This document shows, in pieces, positions 1 through 6,886 of a stretch of DNA of 15,149 nt. This DNA comes from Bacillota bacterium (lineage in GTDB: Bacteria; Bacillota_A; Clostridia; DSM-8532): positions 1 to 15,149 of the forward strand of contig JAFADM010000104.1 in NCBI GenBank assembly GCA_023424865.1, written 5' to 3'. The notes beneath the pieces are model-generated. The model worked only from the letters and a program-made list of their open reading frames with translations. It had not been told where the DNA came from and ran no database searches. How positions within the stretch are numbered: the stretch's first letter is position 1; every line of letters starts with the position of its first letter. Made by a program: the position numbers and the translations under genes.

Positions 1-60
1 TTACCATTATATTACGATTTAAAGTTCCACCTTTATCTTAAAGACTTTTCTCTGTAACTT

Positions 61-69
61 TGGTATAAT
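61..69 (+). promoter_or_regulatory. Predicted extended -10 promoter of the UspA-like gene
   Basis: TGGTATAAT matches an extended -10 element (TG, one base, TATAAT at 64-69). No good TTGACA-like -35 lies 17 bases upstream, as is usual for extended -10 promoters. Transcription would begin near 75-77, leaving a leader of only about 20 bases with GGAG at 87-90 as ribosome binding site. Prediction from motif only. Confidence 0.5.
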
Positions 70-94
70 AGATGTACAAACGAATCGGAGTTGA

Positions 95-517
95 TTGAAC
101 TTGATATTATACAATTCCGTCCTGGTATGCGTTACGCAGCAGCGTTCCTGTGAGCGGCTCATTCATGCGGCCGCCCAGCTGAAGTCCGAAAACGGAATGC
201 TGTATGTTCTGCACGTTACAAAGGAAGACTGGAATTTTGTAGATAACGCACGCGACGGCGAGGTGCTTGAATATTTGTTTTCTCTGTCCAAATCCTATGG
301 AGCGGATCTTACCCTTTTACACTCCAACCGGATTACTGAAACCATAGCCCAATTTGCTCAGCACTATGGTGTTGATGTCATTCTGGTAGGCGAAGGTCCG
401 GACAAAAACAGGGATAATACCTTTATCCATAAGCTGGATACGCTCTTAAACGATTCAGACATTCGGATCCGGGTAGTTCCCTGCGAAGCACAGCGTATGT
501 CCAAGGCACAAACTTAA
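95..517 (+). CDS. Universal stress protein (UspA)-like small protein
   Basis: A 140-residue single-domain protein of the usual Usp length. It opens with a beta strand (VLVCVTQQ, residues 9-16) followed by SCERLIHAAAQL. This resembles the Usp domain of KdpD sensor kinases more than classical UspA. A second half with an ILVGEG strand (96-101) follows. The normal ATP-binding pattern G-x2-G-x9-G-S/T after that strand is not clearly present, so nucleotide binding is doubtful. No kinase or membrane segment is attached. The start is TTG: GGAG at 87-90 lies only 4 bases from the TTG at 95, and an in-frame TTG at 101 has more normal spacing, giving 138 residues. The gene stands alone, and its stop codon overlaps the stop of the convergent rsmI. 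A role in stress or potassium/nucleotide signalling is inferred from the family. Confidence 0.7.
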   Translation: MNLILYNSVLVCVTQQRSCERLIHAAAQLKSENGMLYVLHVTKEDWNFVDNARDGEVLEYLFSLSKSYGADLTLLHSNRITETIAQFAQHYGVDVILVGEGPDKNRDNTFIHKLDTLLNDSDIRIRVVPCEAQRMSKAQT

Positions 518-1371
518 GGCGTACTGCGGCCTTCACCGTTGAGCACGGCATACACCTGCCGTTTACTTATACCTCTGTCCTTGGCGGCCATTTTCATGGC
601 CTCCATTCTGTCATAACCTTTTTTCACGTATCCTTCCACATGATCTTTAATGGAAACCGATTCCCATTGTGCCTGAGCTTCCTTAGCGGTAGGGGCAGGG
701 CCTCCTTCTACTATGAGGACAAATTCCCCTCTGGGATCCTGGGCCTGAAAGTGGCCTAAGAGGCCGTCCAGAGTATCCCGGACAAACTCCTCGTGAAGCT
801 TGGTCAGCTCCCTGGCCGCAACGGCTTTTCTCTGGCCAAAGACCTGGACCATGTCCTTAAGGGTTTCCTTTATACGATGGGGGCCCTCATAAAAGATCAG
901 AGTGCGCTCTTCTCCCTTTATAGCTTCCAGCTTCTTAACCCGTTCATTGTGTTTTTGAGGCAAAAAGCCTTCAAAAGCAAAGCGCTCCGTAGAAAGGCCA
1001 GAGCAAATCAGAGCCGTAACAGCTGCCGAACACCCGGGTATCGGCGATACGGTAAAGCCTTCGGCAATGGCCATGGCTACAAGCTCTTCACCGGGATCGG
1101 AGATGGCCGGGGTGCCCGCATCACTGACCAGAGCAATGCTTTGGCCTGATCTGAGCTTGTCCAGAAGCTCCGCCGCCCGAGTGAGGCGATTATTGTCATG
1201 ATAGCTTATCAGAGGCTTTTTAATCCCCAAATGATTTAGAAGCTTTAAGGTATGGCGGGTATCCTCCGCCGCAATGACATCTGCTTCGGAAAGAATACGT
1301 ACCGCGCGGTAGGTAATGTCTTCCAGATTGCCTATGGGCGTGGCCACCAGATATAAGGTCCCAAATTCCAT
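514..1371 (-). CDS. rsmI: 16S rRNA (cytidine(1402)-2'-O)-methyltransferase RsmI
   Basis: A 285-residue protein of normal family length. RsmI uses S-adenosylmethionine to 2'-O-methylate C1402 in the decoding centre of 16S rRNA. Family motifs are all visible: VATPIGNLEDIT near residues 9-20, AEDTRHT (35-41), the glycine-rich SDAGTPAISDPG loop (83-94) and IPGCSAAVTAL (111-121). These are typical of the tetrapyrrole methylase fold. The C-terminal ISKRQVYAVLNG segment is also typical. Start ATG is preceded by GAGG at 5 bases. It lies 140 bp downstream of the fumarase alpha gene on the same strand and is probably the last gene of that run. Its stop overlaps the stop of the convergent Usp-like gene by 4 bases, so there is no room for a terminator between them. 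Confidence 0.95.
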   Translation of the reverse strand: MEFGTLYLVATPIGNLEDITYRAVRILSEADVIAAEDTRHTLKLLNHLGIKKPLISYHDNNRLTRAAELLDKLRSGQSIALVSDAGTPAISDPGEELVAMAIAEGFTVSPIPGCSAAVTALICSGLSTERFAFEGFLPQKHNERVKKLEAIKGEERTLIFYEGPHRIKETLKDMVQVFGQRKAVAARELTKLHEEFVRDTLDGLLGHFQAQDPRGEFVLIVEGGPAPTAKEAQAQWESVSIKDHVEGYVKKGYDRMEAMKMAAKDRGISKRQVYAVLNGEGRSTP

Positions 1372-1384
1372 TTTTTCCTCGCTT

Positions 1385-1422
1385 TAATAACAAGCTTTAC
1401 TTTTTAAATAAAGGTTTTATTA
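1385..1422. repeat. Imperfect AT-rich inverted repeat upstream of rsmI
   Basis: Within the 140-bp gap between the fumarase gene and rsmI, the left arm beginning TAATAACAAGCTTTA at 1385 can pair imperfectly with TAAAGGTTTTATTA at 1409-1422. It lies 14 bases upstream of the rsmI start. It could be an operator, a weak terminator or simply AT-rich sequence. The function is not established. Confidence 0.3.
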
Positions 1423-1511
1423 ATTAATTTTCCCTTTTTCAATAAGCTTTAGATTTTTAAGGAAGTTATCCCTTTACATGCAAACGTCCGCGGCATCTCA
1501 AAGCTTGTCCC

Positions 1512-2354
1512 TTAAAGGGTGATGGACCGGTGCCGGGTCACATGGCAGCTGATATTCACCGCCACAGGAAGTCCGGCAATATGGGTGGGAAAGCTTTCCA
1601 CATTAACACCCAATGCCGTCGTCCGGCCGCCCAGACCTGCCGGCCCTATGCCAAGCCGGTTTATTCTTTCTAAAAGCTCCTCTTCAATACGGGCCAGATG
1701 GGGCGTTTCATTGGGCTTGTCCAGGGGTCGCATCAGAGCCTTTTTGGCAAGAAGTGCCGCCTTTTCCATTGTTCCTCCAAGGCCTACTCCCACTACTATG
1801 GGAGGGCAGGGATTGGCTCCCGCACGGCTTACCGTATCCACAACAAAGGCTTTGACACCTTCCTCCCCGTCGGAGGGCTTAAGCATTTTTAGGGCACTCA
1901 TATTTTCACTGCCAAAGCCCTTGGGTGCCACCTCAATGACAAGCCGGTCTCCCGGTATAAGGCTCCAGTGAATCACTGCCGGGGTATTGTCCCCTGTGTT
2001 TTTTCGAAGGAGGGGATCGGCTACCACCGAGTTTCTAAGATATCCCTTTTTATAGCCCTGACGGACGCCTTCCTGTATGGCCTCCTCCAGGCTTCCCCCT
2101 TCAATGGAAAGGTTTTGTCCCAATTCTACAAAAATCACGGCCATTCCCGTGTCCTGACAAATGGCCAGGCTTTCCTCCCGGGCAATCCGGGCGTTTTCAA
2201 TGAGACTTTCCAGTATGGTCTTTCCTGTTTCCGATTCTTCCTGTGCATGGGCTTTCTCCAGCGCCTGACGAATGTCGGTATTAAGCTCATAATTGGCTTT
2301 TACGCAAAGGTCCGCCACAGCCTGGCTGACCGTATTGACATGGATACTTCTCAT
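1512..2354 (-). CDS. Class I fumarate hydratase, alpha subunit (iron-sulfur)
   Basis: A 280-residue protein matching the alpha chain of two-subunit, oxygen-sensitive class I fumarases and the related L-tartrate dehydratases. It would catalyse reversible hydration of fumarate to malate with a [4Fe-4S] cluster. The three conserved cysteines are present: C66 in CQDTG, C183 in NPCPP, and C270 in ISCHVTRH. The central GFGSEN segment (147-151) is also typical. The ATG start overlaps the stop of the upstream radical SAM gene (ATGA, 2351-2354), with GGAGGAGAGG just before it inside the upstream coding sequence, so the two genes are probably translationally coupled. The beta subunit normally follows directly, but here rsmI follows after 140 bp and no beta gene is in the window. 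Fumarase versus tartrate dehydratase cannot be settled from the alpha chain alone. Confidence 0.88.
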   Translation of the reverse strand: MRSIHVNTVSQAVADLCVKANYELNTDIRQALEKAHAQEESETGKTILESLIENARIAREESLAICQDTGMAVIFVELGQNLSIEGGSLEEAIQEGVRQGYKKGYLRNSVVADPLLRKNTGDNTPAVIHWSLIPGDRLVIEVAPKGFGSENMSALKMLKPSDGEEGVKAFVVDTVSRAGANPCPPIVVGVGLGGTMEKAALLAKKALMRPLDKPNETPHLARIEEELLERINRLGIGPAGLGGRTTALGVNVESFPTHIAGLPVAVNISCHVTRHRSITL

Positions 2355-3403
2355 ATGGCCTCTCCTCCAAAGCTCCCGGACTCTTCCCTGCGGAAAAGGT
2401 CAAGGACAGGCTCGGAGTCGTCCCCTTTCTCCTTGGTTTTAACCTGAACCCGGTCAAAGCCGTATTGCTGCTTCAGGCGTTCGATATTGCTTCGATGCTG
2501 ACCCGTAACCTTGGACAGCATGTTCTGAGGCACTCGAATTTCGAGGCTCTTACCCTTATAAAGGCCTTCCTGTTCTATCCGATCACAGATCTTTTCAAAA
2601 AGAATTTGAGAAGCCACCAGCTCGCCAAAGGCCGGGTGACAGGGGCCTTCGGTTACGGATGAGAGAAGGCTTTGCTCGGCATAAAGCCCCAGTCGAAGAA
2701 TATGTATATTGGCCTGTTCGTAGAGAGGAACAATACGTGCGCTCCAGGTTACCGCCTCTGTTAGGCTGAGAGGAGTGTACAGCCCTTCCCGCATCATTTG
2801 CTCCAGCGCTGTCTCCCTTAAAACCAATGCAGGATAAATACGTACCATGGCAGGCTTTAAGGCAATAACGCCTCTGGCGGTATCCAGCGCCTTTTGAATA
2901 GAATCGCCGGGAAGCCCCAGCATGGTCTGTATTCCCAGCGTCAGGCCCTTTTTATGGATAAGGCGGCAGGCCCTCTCCACATCCTCCACGGTATGTCCCC
3001 GTCTGCTTATATTTAATACATCAGGGTCCAGGCTTTGAACCCCCAGCTCAACTACCTTTACCTCATGAGCAATAAGGTAGTCCAATATCTCTTCATCAAT
3101 ATAGTCCGGCCGTGTTGATACACGGATACCTGTTACTTTTCCTTCCTTCACATAGCTATAGGCCAACTGAAGGTAAGACAGCATGTCCTTTTTAGGAAGG
3201 CCGGTGAAGCTGCCCCCGAAAAAGGCAATTTCCACCGTATCCTCCGGTCCCGCTGTGGCAAGATGCCGCTCCACTGCATCCACCAGCGTCTTTTCACTGA
3301 CAGGCTCGCTCTGCCCGCTGATTTTCTTCTGATCACAGAAAATGCAGGTATGGGGGCAGCCTCGCTGAGGTATAAAGAGGGGTATATTAATATGTTTTCC
3401 CAC
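2351..3403 (-). CDS. Elp3-like radical SAM protein
   Basis: A 350-residue radical SAM protein. The cluster-binding cysteines are C16, C20 and C23 in GCPHTCIFC. The spacing is CX3CX2C, as in the Elp3/HemN-like group. Further typical motifs are FFGGSFTGL (61-69), VELGVQSLD and MLGLPGD. The first two thirds form the TIM-barrel core, with a basic C-terminal tail. There is no GNAT acetyltransferase domain, so it is not a full Elp3. Genes of this kind commonly sit beside rnc and smc in Firmicutes; the substrate is unknown to me. The start is GTG, preceded by an AGGAAAGGAAGAG purine run. The stop overlaps the fumarase start by 4 bases. The gene lies 124 bp downstream of rnc. That gap holds a pair of GGCGCC hexamers (3448-3453 and 3477-3482) and no convincing gene. 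Confidence 0.88.
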   Translation of the reverse strand: MGKHINIPLFIPQRGCPHTCIFCDQKKISGQSEPVSEKTLVDAVERHLATAGPEDTVEIAFFGGSFTGLPKKDMLSYLQLAYSYVKEGKVTGIRVSTRPDYIDEEILDYLIAHEVKVVELGVQSLDPDVLNISRRGHTVEDVERACRLIHKKGLTLGIQTMLGLPGDSIQKALDTARGVIALKPAMVRIYPALVLRETALEQMMREGLYTPLSLTEAVTWSARIVPLYEQANIHILRLGLYAEQSLLSSVTEGPCHPAFGELVASQILFEKICDRIEQEGLYKGKSLEIRVPQNMLSKVTGQHRSNIERLKQQYGFDRVQVKTKEKGDDSEPVLDLFRREESGSFGGEAI

Positions 3404-3527
3404 GCTTGCACTCTTCCTTTCCTTTAAATAGTACCTTTTAGCTGAGTGGCGCCTTCAGAAAACAAGTTATTTCATGGGCGCCTGCCGGTACATGAGCTGC
3501 AGGTATTGCCCGCTTACACTTCATTAG

Positions 3528-4304
3528 TTACCGTACTGTGTCCGGATGCTCCTTTAGGGCTTCCAGAGCAGTTTTGGCAGCCATTTGCTCCGCATCCTTC
3601 TTGGATTTGCCCTGCCCAATGCCCAAAACCTTGTTACTGCTTGATACCGCAATTTTAAACTGCTTGGCATGATCCGGCCCCACAGCCTCCAAAAGCCTGT
3701 ATTGTATAACCACATCGCCGGATTTCTGCAATTCTTCCTGGAGAGCTGTTTTATAGTCCATGAACAACTTGCCGCCGACAGCTTTGTTATAGGTATCCCC
3801 AAGGAGTCCCATAATAAAACTCTCCGCCACATCCATTCCACCGTCCAGATAAATGCTCCCGATTACCGCTTCCAGTGCGTCGGACAGAATCGACGGACGA
3901 ATCCGGCCTCCGTTGGCTTCCTCACCCCTGCCAAGCAAAATAAGCTCTCCCAGTCCGATACGGGAGGCACAGGCGCTTAAAGAGGCTTCACAAACAATAA
4001 GGGCCCGCATTTTGCTCATTTCACCCTCTGAGAAGTCCTTTGGGTTATTATAAAGCATAAGGCTCAGCACAAAGTCCAAAATAGCATCGCCAAGAAATTC
4101 CAGCCGTTCATTGCTTTTAATCCCGCTTAGCTGATGTTCATTGGAATAGGAACTGTGTATGAGGGCGTTGGCTGCATACTGACGGTTTTTAAAGTGATAG
4201 CCTGTTCTTTTTTCAAGCTGCTCCACCTTCCGTCCAATTGTCTCGGTGATCTTCGAATCCGAAGCCCTGACTTCGGTGAATTTTATATCGGGCATTTTAC
4301 TCAA
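3528..4304 (-). CDS. rnc: Ribonuclease III
   Basis: A 258-residue protein of full family length. RNase III cleaves double-stranded RNA, notably rRNA precursors and structured mRNAs, in the cytoplasm. The catalytic domain carries the signature NERLEFLGDAILD (65-77), with the acidic residues of the active site there and at D142 and E145 in SDALEA. A double-stranded RNA-binding domain runs from about 184 to 252, ending in the KSKKDAEQMAAKTAL segment. The start is uncertain: TTG at 4304 has an AAGGAATGAG purine run upstream, while an in-frame ATG at 4295 would shorten the protein by three residues. It is the first gene of a minus-strand run with the radical SAM, fumarase and rsmI genes. acpP and smc, frequent neighbours of rnc, are absent here. 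Confidence 0.96.
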   Translation of the reverse strand: MSKMPDIKFTEVRASDSKITETIGRKVEQLEKRTGYHFKNRQYAANALIHSSYSNEHQLSGIKSNERLEFLGDAILDFVLSLMLYNNPKDFSEGEMSKMRALIVCEASLSACASRIGLGELILLGRGEEANGGRIRPSILSDALEAVIGSIYLDGGMDVAESFIMGLLGDTYNKAVGGKLFMDYKTALQEELQKSGDVVIQYRLLEAVGPDHAKQFKIAVSSSNKVLGIGQGKSKKDAEQMAAKTALEALKEHPDTVR

Positions 4305-4325
4305 TCATTCTCATTCCTTTATTCA

Positions 4326-4334
4326 AATATAGCA
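4326..4334 (-). promoter_or_regulatory. Predicted extended -10 promoter for rnc
   Basis: On the minus strand TGCTATATT (TG at 4334-4333, TATATT at 4331-4326) forms an extended -10 box, with a weak TGTAAA at 4354-4349 as possible -35 at 17 bases. It lies just upstream of the rnc start and would drive the rnc, radical SAM, fumarase and perhaps rsmI run. Motif-based only. Confidence 0.4.
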
Positions 4335-4413
4335 TACATTATTCTCATTTTACATGTTATTCGCCAGCAGCACAAACTGAAAGATGTCCGGCCTTTATTC
4401 CCTGCACCTAAAA

Positions 4414-4422
4414 TGGTATACT
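4414..4422 (+). promoter_or_regulatory. Predicted extended -10 promoter for the PHP gene
   Basis: TGGTATACT (TATACT at 4417-4422) is an extended -10 box on the + strand with a poor -35 (TTTATT, 4394-4399). Transcription from it gives a leader of about 120 bases containing the GC-rich stretch CCCGGC...TTCCGG at about 4457-4498, which could fold. Motif-based only. Confidence 0.35.
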
Positions 4423-4553
4423 TGTTTTACGTGTCCTGTACAGTCTATTTTTCCCCTTCCCGGCACATCTTATAGGAGGAGGGCTCCAAATTTCCGGAAT
4501 ATAAGAAAAACTTTTTGCCGTGGAAGCCTTAAATGAAAGGAGTAACCGCGCTT

Positions 4554-5429
4554 ATGAAACCGGATCCCACTACCCGGGTGGATCTCCACATACACACTTT
4601 CGCTTCTGACGGAACCTGGTCTCCCAGGGAGCTTATAGAAAAAATAAAAGAGGTGGGCATCAGCCTTTTTGCAGTAACGGATCATGATACGGTGGCCAAT
4701 GTAGCCGAGGTCTCCCGTCTTGCAAAAAAGGAGGGCCTGTATTTTCTTCCCGGTGTTGAAATCACCGCCGTCCACGAGGGTATTCAATACCATATTCTCG
4801 GCCTGGAGATTAATCCCTCCAATCCCCCTCTTCTGGATGCCATCGCCCATAACAAGGAGCTCATGGATGCCCGGGATGACGCTATTATTACAGAGCTTGC
4901 CCGGCAAAACACGGCTATAAGTGTTGAGGATTATGCCTCTTATGTCAACGATCCCCGCCGGGGCGGCTGGAAAGCGTTGAATTATCTTGTGGACAAGGGG
5001 CTTTGCACCAGCTTCAGGGATTTTCCCTATCTGCCTCAAAACCCCAACGAGAACTTTGATCTTAAAGATTTTATATCGGCAGCCGATGTTGTCAAACTCA
5101 TTTATGCCGCAGGAGGAAAACCCATACTGGCTCACCCCGGAGCAAGCTTTTACACCAGGGATTACCGCAAGCTTCTTAAGGATATGGCTGCCTACGGCAT
5201 TGCAGGCGTGGAATGCTTCCACCCGGACAATAATGAGGAAATAACGGCCTACAGCCTGGAATTTTGCAAAGAGAACGGGCTTCTTATAACCGGCGGGTCA
5301 GACTGCCACGGCAGCTTCCATCCCGGAAGGCGTCTGGGCTATCCCGACGTACGGTTTTCTCAGCTGCGCCTAAGCTTTAACAGCCTACCCGATGATTTCA
5401 ATTATGTCCAGCCGCTTGTCCCGGGATAA
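4554..5429 (+). CDS. PHP-domain phosphoesterase
   Basis: A 291-residue protein of the PHP superfamily of metal-dependent phosphoesterases. Metal-binding motifs are visible in order: DLHIHTFASDG (10-20), TDHDT (42-46), PGVEI (66-70, glutamate ligand), ILAHPGA (191-197) and GGSDCHG (247-253). The length and motif order fit the stand-alone YciV/TrpH-like group, whose characterised members hydrolyse 3',5'-nucleoside bisphosphates or trim short RNA 5' ends. The exact substrate here is an inference. I chose ATG 4554 because AAAGGAG (4536-4542) lies 11 bases upstream. An in-frame ATG at 4533 would add seven residues but has only a weak GGAAG before it. The gene is transcribed divergently from rnc, and its 3' end overlaps the convergent HD-GYP gene by 45 bp with no terminator in between. 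Confidence 0.88.
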   Translation: MKPDPTTRVDLHIHTFASDGTWSPRELIEKIKEVGISLFAVTDHDTVANVAEVSRLAKKEGLYFLPGVEITAVHEGIQYHILGLEINPSNPPLLDAIAHNKELMDARDDAIITELARQNTAISVEDYASYVNDPRRGGWKALNYLVDKGLCTSFRDFPYLPQNPNENFDLKDFISAADVVKLIYAAGGKPILAHPGASFYTRDYRKLLKDMAAYGIAGVECFHPDNNEEITAYSLEFCKENGLLITGGSDCHGSFHPGRRLGYPDVRFSQLRLSFNSLPDDFNYVQPLVPG

Positions 5430-6440
5430 ATCCACCAAACGTCCGGATAGCTCCACAATGGGCCGGGATATGCAATGTGGAAGGATGCAGGCGATGATTC
5501 CCTGCTCGCCTGTATTCATGCGTACCTTCATCCCGGTATAATAATAAGCCACATTGGACAGGAAAACCTGCATGATTTGGGTATCGAAATGACCCAAGCC
5601 CGTATCCTCAATAATACGGAAGGTTTCAAAGGGTGTTATGCGCTTTTTATAAACCCGCTCCGAGGTGAGGGCGTCATACACGTCCGCCACAGCGATGATT
5701 TTTGCACTCAGGCTGATTTGTCTGCCGCGGATACCCAGGGGGTATCCGGTTCCGTCAAAGCGTTCATGATGCATTAAGATCCCGTCCAGGTGTACCGACT
5801 GCTCAATGCCCGAATTTCTGGCGAGGAAAAACCCCAGAGCCGGATGCCGCTTCATAAGTTCAAATTCTTCCCTTGACAGCGGGGAGCGTTTATTAAGAAT
5901 TTCATCAGGAATTTGGGATTTGCCTATATCATGAAGCAGGCCTGCCCTGACGATATCTTTAACGCCTTCCTCCCCCATTCCCAGCCATTTGGCAATGAGC
6001 ATACCGTAGAGAGCCACATTGATGCTGTGGTTGTAGGTATATTGATCAAAGGCCTTCAGGGAGCTTAAGCACTGCATGATATGCTCTTTTGAATCAATCT
6101 CGTCATAAAGGGTCTCGGTTAGGTCGTCCACCCGCTCCATATTGAGCTTTTCACCCTTGGCCAGCTCACCAATGAGAGTGCGGACGCCTTCCACATCCTC
6201 TTCATACTGACGAAGAAAACGCTTCGCTTCTTCTTTTTTCCTTTCAGGATCCTTCCCGCCCGATTCCTTTCTCCTGTAGACGAGAACATCATCCACTCCA
6301 AGCTCTCTTACCTTCTTAACCATATAGGTATCCAGCCTGGTATTCTCAGCCACATAAAGAGCCTTGGCGTCTGTATAAATGTTCTGGGCCAGCAAGTCAT
6401 CCTGAACAAATTCGTTAATGCGTATTTTTTCCTTTTCCAC
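5385..6440 (-). CDS. HD-GYP domain protein, predicted cyclic-di-GMP phosphodiesterase
   Basis: A 351-residue cytoplasmic protein without membrane segments. The N-terminal 110 residues form the small sensory-like domain common before Firmicutes HD-GYP modules. The HD-GYP domain follows: YNHSINVALYG (H138), LLHDIGK (H170, D171, K174), MKRHP (H199), HHERFDGTGYP (HHE 224-226, then the GYP loop) and VADVYDALTS (251-260). All expected metal and signature residues are present, so hydrolysis of cyclic di-GMP, or possibly cyclic GMP-AMP, is predicted. A C-terminal segment with MKVRMNTGEQG and LVDLSRDK resembles tails found in related Clostridia proteins. The start is GTG at 6440, with a perfect AGGAGG 7 bases upstream. 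The open frame extends to 6530, but no ribosome site supports that. It overlaps the convergent PHP gene by 45 bp. Confidence 0.9.
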   Translation of the reverse strand: MEKEKIRINEFVQDDLLAQNIYTDAKALYVAENTRLDTYMVKKVRELGVDDVLVYRRKESGGKDPERKKEEAKRFLRQYEEDVEGVRTLIGELAKGEKLNMERVDDLTETLYDEIDSKEHIMQCLSSLKAFDQYTYNHSINVALYGMLIAKWLGMGEEGVKDIVRAGLLHDIGKSQIPDEILNKRSPLSREEFELMKRHPALGFFLARNSGIEQSVHLDGILMHHERFDGTGYPLGIRGRQISLSAKIIAVADVYDALTSERVYKKRITPFETFRIIEDTGLGHFDTQIMQVFLSNVAYYYTGMKVRMNTGEQGIIACILPHCISRPIVELSGRLVDLSRDKRLDIIEIIG

Positions 6441-6547
6441 AAAACGTCCTCCTCTCAAGTGATGCCGTGCCGTTAAATCCGGAAGACTGGCGGGTTGCCT
6501 GTATGCCTTGAGGCTCCTTGGCTTTCCCATAAATTAACTCTATTTTA

Positions 6548-6576
6548 ATCATACTACGAGTTTGTCATTTTGAAAA
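6548..6576 (-). promoter_or_regulatory. Predicted promoter for the HD-GYP gene
   Basis: On the minus strand TTTTCA (6576-6571) and TATGAT (6553-6548) are 17 bases apart, each matching four or five of six consensus bases. The resulting leader would be about 100 bases. Motif-based only. Confidence 0.35.
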
Positions 6577-6589
6577 TTAGGAAGAATGA

Positions 6590-6603
6590 ACCAGATAAAA
6601 TTT
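6590..6603 (+). repeat. Direct repeat ACCAGATAAAATTT, copy 1
   Basis: This 14-bp word recurs exactly at 6664-6677, with start-to-start distance 74 bp, close to seven helical turns. It lies between the two predicted divergent promoters, upstream of the response regulator promoter, and may be a regulator binding site. Confidence 0.5.
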
Positions 6604-6663
6604 TGATTCGTATTTTGACTTATCTTTACTCCCCAGCGCCCTCGTCATTCATATACGATCCGG

Positions 6664-6677
6664 ACCAGATAAAATTT
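6664..6677 (+). repeat. Direct repeat ACCAGATAAAATTT, copy 2
   Basis: Exact second copy of the 14-bp word at 6590. It ends 4 bases before the predicted -35 of the response regulator promoter, the position expected for an activator site. The binding protein is unknown. YesN itself, an AraC-type regulator, is a candidate by proximity only. Confidence 0.5.
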
Positions 6678-6681
6678 GTTC

Positions 6682-6711
6682 TTGTGAGTAACTTTCCACC
6701 TGTGCTATAAT
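6682..6711 (+). promoter_or_regulatory. Predicted promoter of the yesN-like cassette
   Basis: TTGTGA (6682-6687) and an extended -10 TGCTATAAT (6703-6711, TATAAT perfect) are 18 bases apart. This is the best promoter match in the window. Transcription would start near 6718, leaving a leader of about 170 bases before the response regulator. Confidence 0.6.
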
Positions 6712-6886
6712 GGCCCTGATTTCCATAATAAAACATTTATTACTCTTATCTCATATAACCCTCCCAACCGGGCAGTATTTACTCCATGGGCTTTTGCAAT
6801 TCGTAAACCGGCATAAACCTTGCTCCGCAGCGCCCCGGTATTCCCAAGGATAAATCGATGCATATGCTTTCAAGGGGGCTTTAAAC

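Larger units (their letters stand above)
6441..6886. other. Gene-free divergent control region of 446 bp
   Basis: This is the only gap longer than 300 bp. I see no gene in it. It carries a predicted minus-strand promoter for the HD-GYP gene, a predicted + strand promoter for the response regulator gene, two copies of a 14-bp direct repeat, and a leader of about 170 bases before the response regulator start. The leader contains short complementary segments in interleaved order: ACCGG 6807-6811, CCTTG 6818-6822, CCGGT 6835-6839 and CAAGG 6845-6849. The leader could therefore fold. No known riboswitch family was recognised. Confidence 0.6.

Noticed and set aside
1519..1971. A 150-codon + strand open frame across the fumarase gene
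   Set aside because: It is opposite a gene with all fumarase motifs and has no motifs of its own.
3448..3482. Paired GGCGCC hexamers after rnc as a terminator
   Set aside because: Only 6 bp of stem around a 23-base loop with no U-run, so termination is not supported.
3438..3524. A 28-codon open frame on the minus strand just after the rnc stop
   Set aside because: It starts 3 bases after the rnc stop but lacks a ribosome binding site and shows no recognisable motif, so it is probably chance.
4470..5222. A 250-codon open frame on the minus strand across the PHP gene
   Set aside because: The + strand frame carries all PHP metal-binding motifs; the antisense frame shows no family motifs and is explained as a shadow.
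6441..6530. N-terminal extension of the HD-GYP gene to 6530
   Set aside because: The extra 30 residues have no family similarity that I recognise, and a perfect AGGAGG sits 7 bases before the GTG at 6440.
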